Assembly (NCBI GenBank): GCA_900095095.1
Contig: FMBT01000013.1
Coordinates: 1-45,365, forward strand
DNA length: 45,365 nt
Direction of reading: 5' to 3'
Origin: Fragilariopsis cylindrus CCMP1102
Taxonomy: Eukaryota > Bacillariophyta > Bacillariophyceae > Bacillariales > Bacillariaceae
In this document: positions 41,501 through 45,365 of the stretch, piece after piece
Layout of the letters: the number at the start of each line of letters is the position of its first letter
How positions within the stretch are numbered: the first letter of the stretch is position 1
The notes under the pieces: generated by a model
The model's input: the letters and a program-made list of their open reading frames with translations, nothing else
What the model was told of the DNA's origin: nothing
The model's database searches: none
Position numbers and translations under genes: made by a program

Positions 41501-42545
41501 TGGTGATTGGAGCTGGGATTGTATTGTCTTTTTCTTCATTCCTCGAAATTTTAAATACGTAGTATATTGCTGTGACCAAAAATGCGTTCACATGAAAGAT
41601 GAGAGTAAATGGTAGCGTGACGAGAAATGCTAACATTTGAGTATTCGTCCTATCATGACCATTGTAATAGTAGCTACATATTTCTCGTATCTCCGCAAAA
41701 TTCTCATCGAGAGTACAACCCTTAAGGCCGACCGGTACCATACTGTTCCATATAGAAGGATATCTCCACATACCATACCAAAAATGAGATATAGTTAACA
41801 ACAGGAAGAGGCTTGCACCACCAACAACCATGGGTGCCGTACTTATTCCATTGTACAAAACGGAAAAAACTATAACATGTTAATTTTAAAGAAGAAAAAA
41901 GAAAATAATTAGAATGACGTTGATCAGATCACTCGTGACTTTTATTTTTGTCTTAAATAAAAGTAATTGACAACTTACAAGTCAAAAATTGTATCCATGT
42001 AAGCATAACCTCAGCAAATGCAAGCCCTGGGCTTAGTTCTGCCTTTATAATAAATGGTACAAGAAATCGATATCTCCGAGCAGTAGATTCTAGGTTCATA
42101 TTGTCGAATGTTGAATCCTCCAGTCTTTCTTCAAAATATCGAAACTCTGGGAGTGTAAAAATTGACCCATTTTTATTATCATAATTTTCCTTATAATCTC
42201 CCATCCATGCTTCTTCGATGTCTCGAGGACCATGTTTTACTATTCGAAAGTCGTTCATTGTTTCCACTAACTTCGGATCTTCTTCCACAATAGCATTGTA
42301 CGCGGCGCCAAGTTTCTAAATACAAGTAAAGTAATACACACACACACATCATTCATGGCCAATAAATCGTGTGAGTAAACAAAAAAACATAAAGGAATAA
42401 TAATAGTAACAGTGGAACGGATTCCAGCACTGTCGTCCTTTTCTACTACAATACATACCTCCGTCGTTTTCACGTACACCGATTTCCGATCTTCGTCCGA
42501 ATCCTTAGACAAGTTCAACGACACGTATACATCGTTGCTAGACAT
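38598..42545 (-). CDS. Large membrane-anchored hypothetical protein, about 1,220 aa
   Basis: Three exons: 42545-42460, 42315-41979 and 41869-38598. Both junctions keep frame (KTTE|KLGAAYN; T|FFSVLYNG). The N-terminal third holds a conserved soluble segment (IVKHGPRDIEEAWMGDYKEN) and then four or five hydrophobic helices (PMVVGGASLFLLLTISHFWY, MLAFLVTLPFTLIFHVNAFL, TTSLLISNIMITLLWFLGG). The remaining 900 residues are hydrophilic and charged, probably cytosolic. They include about four degenerate copies of RSSKRKIFGLSPRNRNVT-like units at 40310-40730 and two copies of VHDLEAARN. KRRRKLKRKEIKERSK is a strongly basic patch. No enzymatic motif is seen and I recognise no family. The tail repeats could be phosphorylation sites, being rich in SP and RSS. 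Confidence 0.65.
41870..41978 (-). other. Intron 2 of the large membrane-protein gene
   Basis: Donor TTGACTT|GTAAGTTG and acceptor ATGTTATAG|TTTTTTCC, 109 nt, phase 1. Confidence 0.8.
42316..42459 (-). other. Intron 1 of the large membrane-protein gene
   Basis: Donor ACGGAG|GTATGT and acceptor TTGTATTTAG|AAACTTGG, 144 nt, phase 0. Confidence 0.8.
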
Positions 42546-43352
42546 GCTCCTCGGCGTGAAGAAGCTCGAGTATATACCACCAACCTTGTCTAGAGTTGCA
42601 TAGGTAGTTGGTTAGGCTATTAGTTGATATTAGGCATTGATACGGTTAGGTGCTTTTGTTTGAAAATGATTCGGTGTCATTGGACGTGCTATGTGACACA
42701 ACTCAATTAGAACTGCTGCCAACAAGGAAGGTTTTGGATCGATCGACAGAAGAGTTTAAAGAAGTTTTCTTTTGAAAAATGTGATACAACTGAGAATTAG
42801 CGATATTATAGCGACGAATTACTACTTTTATACACGACTGAAAAATTTGTCGCGCATTAAAATCGTAAATTGAATCGAATGAATCGAATCGAATGAATCG
42901 AATCGAATCGTGACTTTTTGCCTACTGTATTATGCATATATATGTATATATATATACCTCTACAATTTTACAGTAGGCGAAAACAGATGAATGCCAAGCT
43001 AAAAATTCTATTAAAAAGATTGGGAGGCGCTATTAGGAGGCTCTTTAGTCTATCACACTTATCTAACGTAGCTAGCTAGTACGACGATATGTCTAAATTT
43101 TTCACCAAGTAATATACACCCAAGTGGTTGGATATAGTACATTACAAGTATTACATTTCTTACAGCATCGGTTTAATTAATAGTAGCTAATAGCTAGCAT
43201 TGTCATGTTATATCACGCTATATGCACTCCTAAGCTATTCAATAGGCAGTATTTATGTATACAGTATGATTGATTGCAAACTAGATTCTCCTATCAGGAT
43301 TTACAACTGTTTTTGTTATGTGTGTTGTTACTGAACATATCTTTTTCTTCTA
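42546..43352. other. Intergenic, small hairpin and GAATC repeats
   Basis: No gene seen. GAATC/GAATGAATC repeats at about 42872-42910 lead into a hairpin with 10-bp arms GCCTACTGTA (42920-42929) and TACAGTAGGC (42969-42978) around a TA-rich loop. Confidence 0.45.
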
Positions 43353-44138
43353 CTACTCTTGATCTCTTGGTTCAATCAAGATCGAGTTGATAGCAACATG
43401 AGGAGGTGATGTAAGCATTGTAATTACAGCATTAGCAATATCGTTTGGATCTATTAATTGTTCTCGAGCGAATCCTTCTCCGACTGGTACGCCGATCGAA
43501 ACACCCATCGCATCTGCAGCTTCAGTATCAGTATTCCTCAATAGTAGGTCTGTACCTTTCACATCTCCAGGTAGAATAGTATGAAGTGTCACTCCTGTAC
43601 CGACCAATTCTCTTCTTGTGATTTCCGTTAAGGTTTCAACGAATCGTTTCGATGCACAATATACGGCAAGATTTGGAAAATCTCTAACACCAGCATCACT
43701 GGTTATACTAATGATCTTTCCTTTCTTGGCTTCGACCATTGGTGGTATGGCAACTCCCATGCAGTTGGTGGCACCCTTACAATTTACATCTACTGTTTGA
43801 TCCCATTGATCCATTTGTGCATTCTTCATTTTAGTAAAGTACATAACTCCAGCGCAATTAACTATTGCGTCAACGGAGGAACAGGAATATTGTTCACATG
43901 CTGTGTCGAATAATTTTTGAACTGATTCTCTAGACGTTACATCGCATTCTACTGGATGGATCTGCCCCTGGGAGTTTGGATGGTTATCGTTACATAACTT
44001 TACAACATCCTCAAGCTTATTGAGACGACGAGCGCCGATTATAACTTTTGCACCCTCGCGATATAAACCTTCAGCGACTCCAGCACCGATCCCAGAACTG
44101 GCACCAACTAGGCATATAACTTGTCCGGTCAACAACAT
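43353..44138 (-). CDS. Classical short-chain dehydrogenase/reductase
   Basis: Intact 261-aa protein, the usual length of a classical SDR. The Rossmann nucleotide-binding loop is GASSGIG (residues 12-18), ECDVTS marks the adenine-side Asp (about 65), NCAG is at 94-97, and the catalytic S147, Y160 and K164 are all present (ITSDAG, YCASK). An Arg-Arg pair after the second strand (GARRLNK) favours NADP(H) (family knowledge). SDRs oxidise or reduce alcohols and carbonyls; the substrate cannot be read from sequence. Best guess is the microbial YdfG-like or 3-hydroxy-acid dehydrogenase branch. No signal peptide, so probably cytosolic. It is divergent from TRM112 with 293 bp between start codons. Confidence 0.9.
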   Translation of the reverse strand: MLLTGQVICLVGASSGIGAGVAEGLYREGAKVIIGARRLNKLEDVVKLCNDNHPNSQGQIHPVECDVTSRESVQKLFDTACEQYSCSSVDAIVNCAGVMYFTKMKNAQMDQWDQTVDVNCKGATNCMGVAIPPMVEAKKGKIISITSDAGVRDFPNLAVYCASKRFVETLTEITRRELVGTGVTLHTILPGDVKGTDLLLRNTDTEAADAMGVSIGVPVGEGFAREQLIDPNDIANAVITMLTSPPHVAINSILIEPRDQE

Positions 44139-44431
44139 GATAGGTATATTTTTTTGTAAGGATGATGAATATTATTATTTAGATTATGACAATAATCGAT
44201 CATTGTTGTCATAGTTTTGAAAAATCGACCCGACGCCTGACGTGCGATCGTTTGTGTCCACGAAAAAATCTTAGCGCGCAAAAAAAACTAACAAACAAAG
44301 TTTCAATTTAAATATTGGAAAATAAAAAATAAGCATTTGCAACCCATCTTTTTCAACACTCTTATATTTTTGAATACTAATCTTACCTGCCAACAAAAAG
44401 AATTGAAATAACTAATTTAACCACAGGCAAT
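44139..44431. promoter_or_regulatory. Shared divergent promoter region, SDR / TRM112
   Basis: 293 bp between two divergent ATGs, so it must contain both promoters. A TGACGT core lies at 44238-44243. No TATA box can be assigned with confidence. Confidence 0.4.
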
Positions 44432-44839
44432 ATGAGACTCCTAACACACAATACAATGCGCAACAACTCCAAGGAGGCCAAAGGAATGGGATTTCCATTC
44501 AAGATTACAGCAGCCGAGGTGAAAGTGATTGATAATCCCGATGCAGGTGCTACAGAGGAACGAGATATCGATTTCGTGAAACGGATGTTACCAATATTAG
44601 AATGGACTGCACTCGTTCGGGCTGCTTCAGAATGTGGGATATCATCACTGCCGCATACACTAACAACTGACTTGGCAGAATCTCGACCATTTTTACAAGC
44701 TTTGTATCATATTTTGATGAATGTTCATCTTATTAAGGGGATGTTAACATGTCCCGTCACAGGGCGAGAATTTCCCGTCACAAATGGAGTCCCCAACATG
44801 ATGCTTGAAGAGGATGAATGTGAAAGAGTTCGACTTTGA
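44432..44839 (+). CDS. TRM112: TRM112-like methyltransferase activator
   Basis: Intact 135-aa protein, the family's usual length. It starts MRLLTHNTMRNN (the family opens M-K/R-L-L-T-H-N), followed by GFPFKITAAEVK, then MLPILEWTALVRAA, and ends with LIKGMLTCPVTGREFPVTNGVPNMMLEEDE, the diagnostic C-terminal segment. TRM112 is the small obligate partner of several SAM-dependent methyltransferases acting on tRNA, 18S rRNA and release factor eRF1, in cytosol and nucleus. Only one Cys remains in the C-terminal knuckle and none in the N-terminal one, so the zinc site known in yeast is probably absent, as in other lineages. No intron. Confidence 0.93.
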   Translation: MRLLTHNTMRNNSKEAKGMGFPFKITAAEVKVIDNPDAGATEERDIDFVKRMLPILEWTALVRAASECGISSLPHTLTTDLAESRPFLQALYHILMNVHLIKGMLTCPVTGREFPVTNGVPNMMLEEDECERVRL

Positions 44840-45365
44840 GAGAACCCGAGGAGTTTACACGAGTTCTCCCTTTGTTATTATATTAGTGAACTGATAATTA
44901 ATTCTGCGTGAAGAAGAAAAAAACTCGTCAATTATGTGGAATGAACGAAGATAGTAATGCTGTAATGTCAGTATATATTCGCAGCGAACTATAGGAAGGA
45001 GGAGTAAGACACATATCAAGCATCAGGATCGAATCGCATCTTTTTTCCTCCAATTTTTTACCTAAGATGATGAAGAAAGAATAGACGATCAAGAAAGAAA
45101 GAATAGATGATCAAGAAAGAAAGTTGGGAAGATTTCGATGAAAATGTGTCGTCAAACAACTTTGCAATCGAATAAAAAAATTGGAAGAGAAGGTAACGAT
45201 AAAAACGTACATCTATGATTTATCGATTCCTATGTACAATGTGTCCACTTCTCTAGAAACTTTACCTCTTGGTAGGTAAACCTTTTCCCTAGAAAAAATA
45301 CTTAAGTCCAAGAAAGCAAATTGAAACTTATAATAATAAAGTTATCAATTATTTATTTTCTAATC
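44840..45365. other. Downstream region with short tandem repeat
   Basis: No gene to the right edge. GATCAAGAAAGAAAGAATAGA-like units repeat in tandem at about 45070-45120. Confidence 0.4.

Noticed and set aside
1-45365. tRNA, rRNA or other structured RNA genes
   Set aside because: Scanning by eye showed no cloverleaf with conserved T-arm GTTCGA-type sequence and no rRNA-like blocks. A covariance search was not possible.

Overview
The window looks like nuclear DNA of a photosynthetic stramenopile, most likely a diatom (inference). It is AT-rich. Its genes carry short GT-AG introns of about 100-185 nt. Three deduced proteins start with a signal peptide followed by an ASAFAP-like aromatic cleavage context, as expected for proteins entering a complex plastid, and one of these also carries a twin-arginine segment. 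Low-complexity Asn/Ser/Asp tracts are common.

Layout. 1-2.7 kb: a low-complexity host gene with broken frames and a small A20 zinc-finger gene. 3.08-3.32 kb: a Tc1/mariner-like MITE flanked by TA. 3,446-25,144: a long non-LTR retrotransposon (LINE) on the minus strand, bounded by a perfect 17-bp target-site duplication. It reads ORF1 (coiled coil), then ORF2 (endonuclease, reverse transcriptase, RNase H, CCHC knuckle). Its ORF2 is cut between reverse transcriptase and RNase H by a second element at 5,343-17,250. 26.2-45 kb: host genes. These are a three-repeat MYB factor, an unknown 338-aa protein, an HHL1-like plastid protein, a glutathione S-transferase, an unknown plastid membrane protein, a probable Tat-targeted lumenal protein, two large unknown proteins, a short-chain dehydrogenase and TRM112.

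The nested 11.9-kb element is the most interesting object here. It has 178-bp terminal inverted repeats that are identical base for base, and an 8-bp palindromic candidate target duplication. It holds a four-exon gene for a large probable DDE-type transposase and at least five cargo ORFs: an LRR-like protein, a MYND-like zinc-finger protein, and three small unknowns. Short DNA modules are shared between these otherwise unrelated genes: a 25-nt coding block, a 35-nt transposase block and a 3' flanking block of about 130 bp. The element also contains an inverted repeat of about 480 bp. The identical TIRs point to a recent insertion. I cannot assign it to a named superfamily from sequence alone.

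Main caveat: many reading frames (LINE ORF2, transposase, MYB, GST, two plastid proteins) are broken by single-base shifts, often in homopolymers or microsatellites, while their neighbours are intact. Either the assembly carries indel errors or several of these genes are decaying. Frame-broken genes are reported as single loci with the breaks stated.
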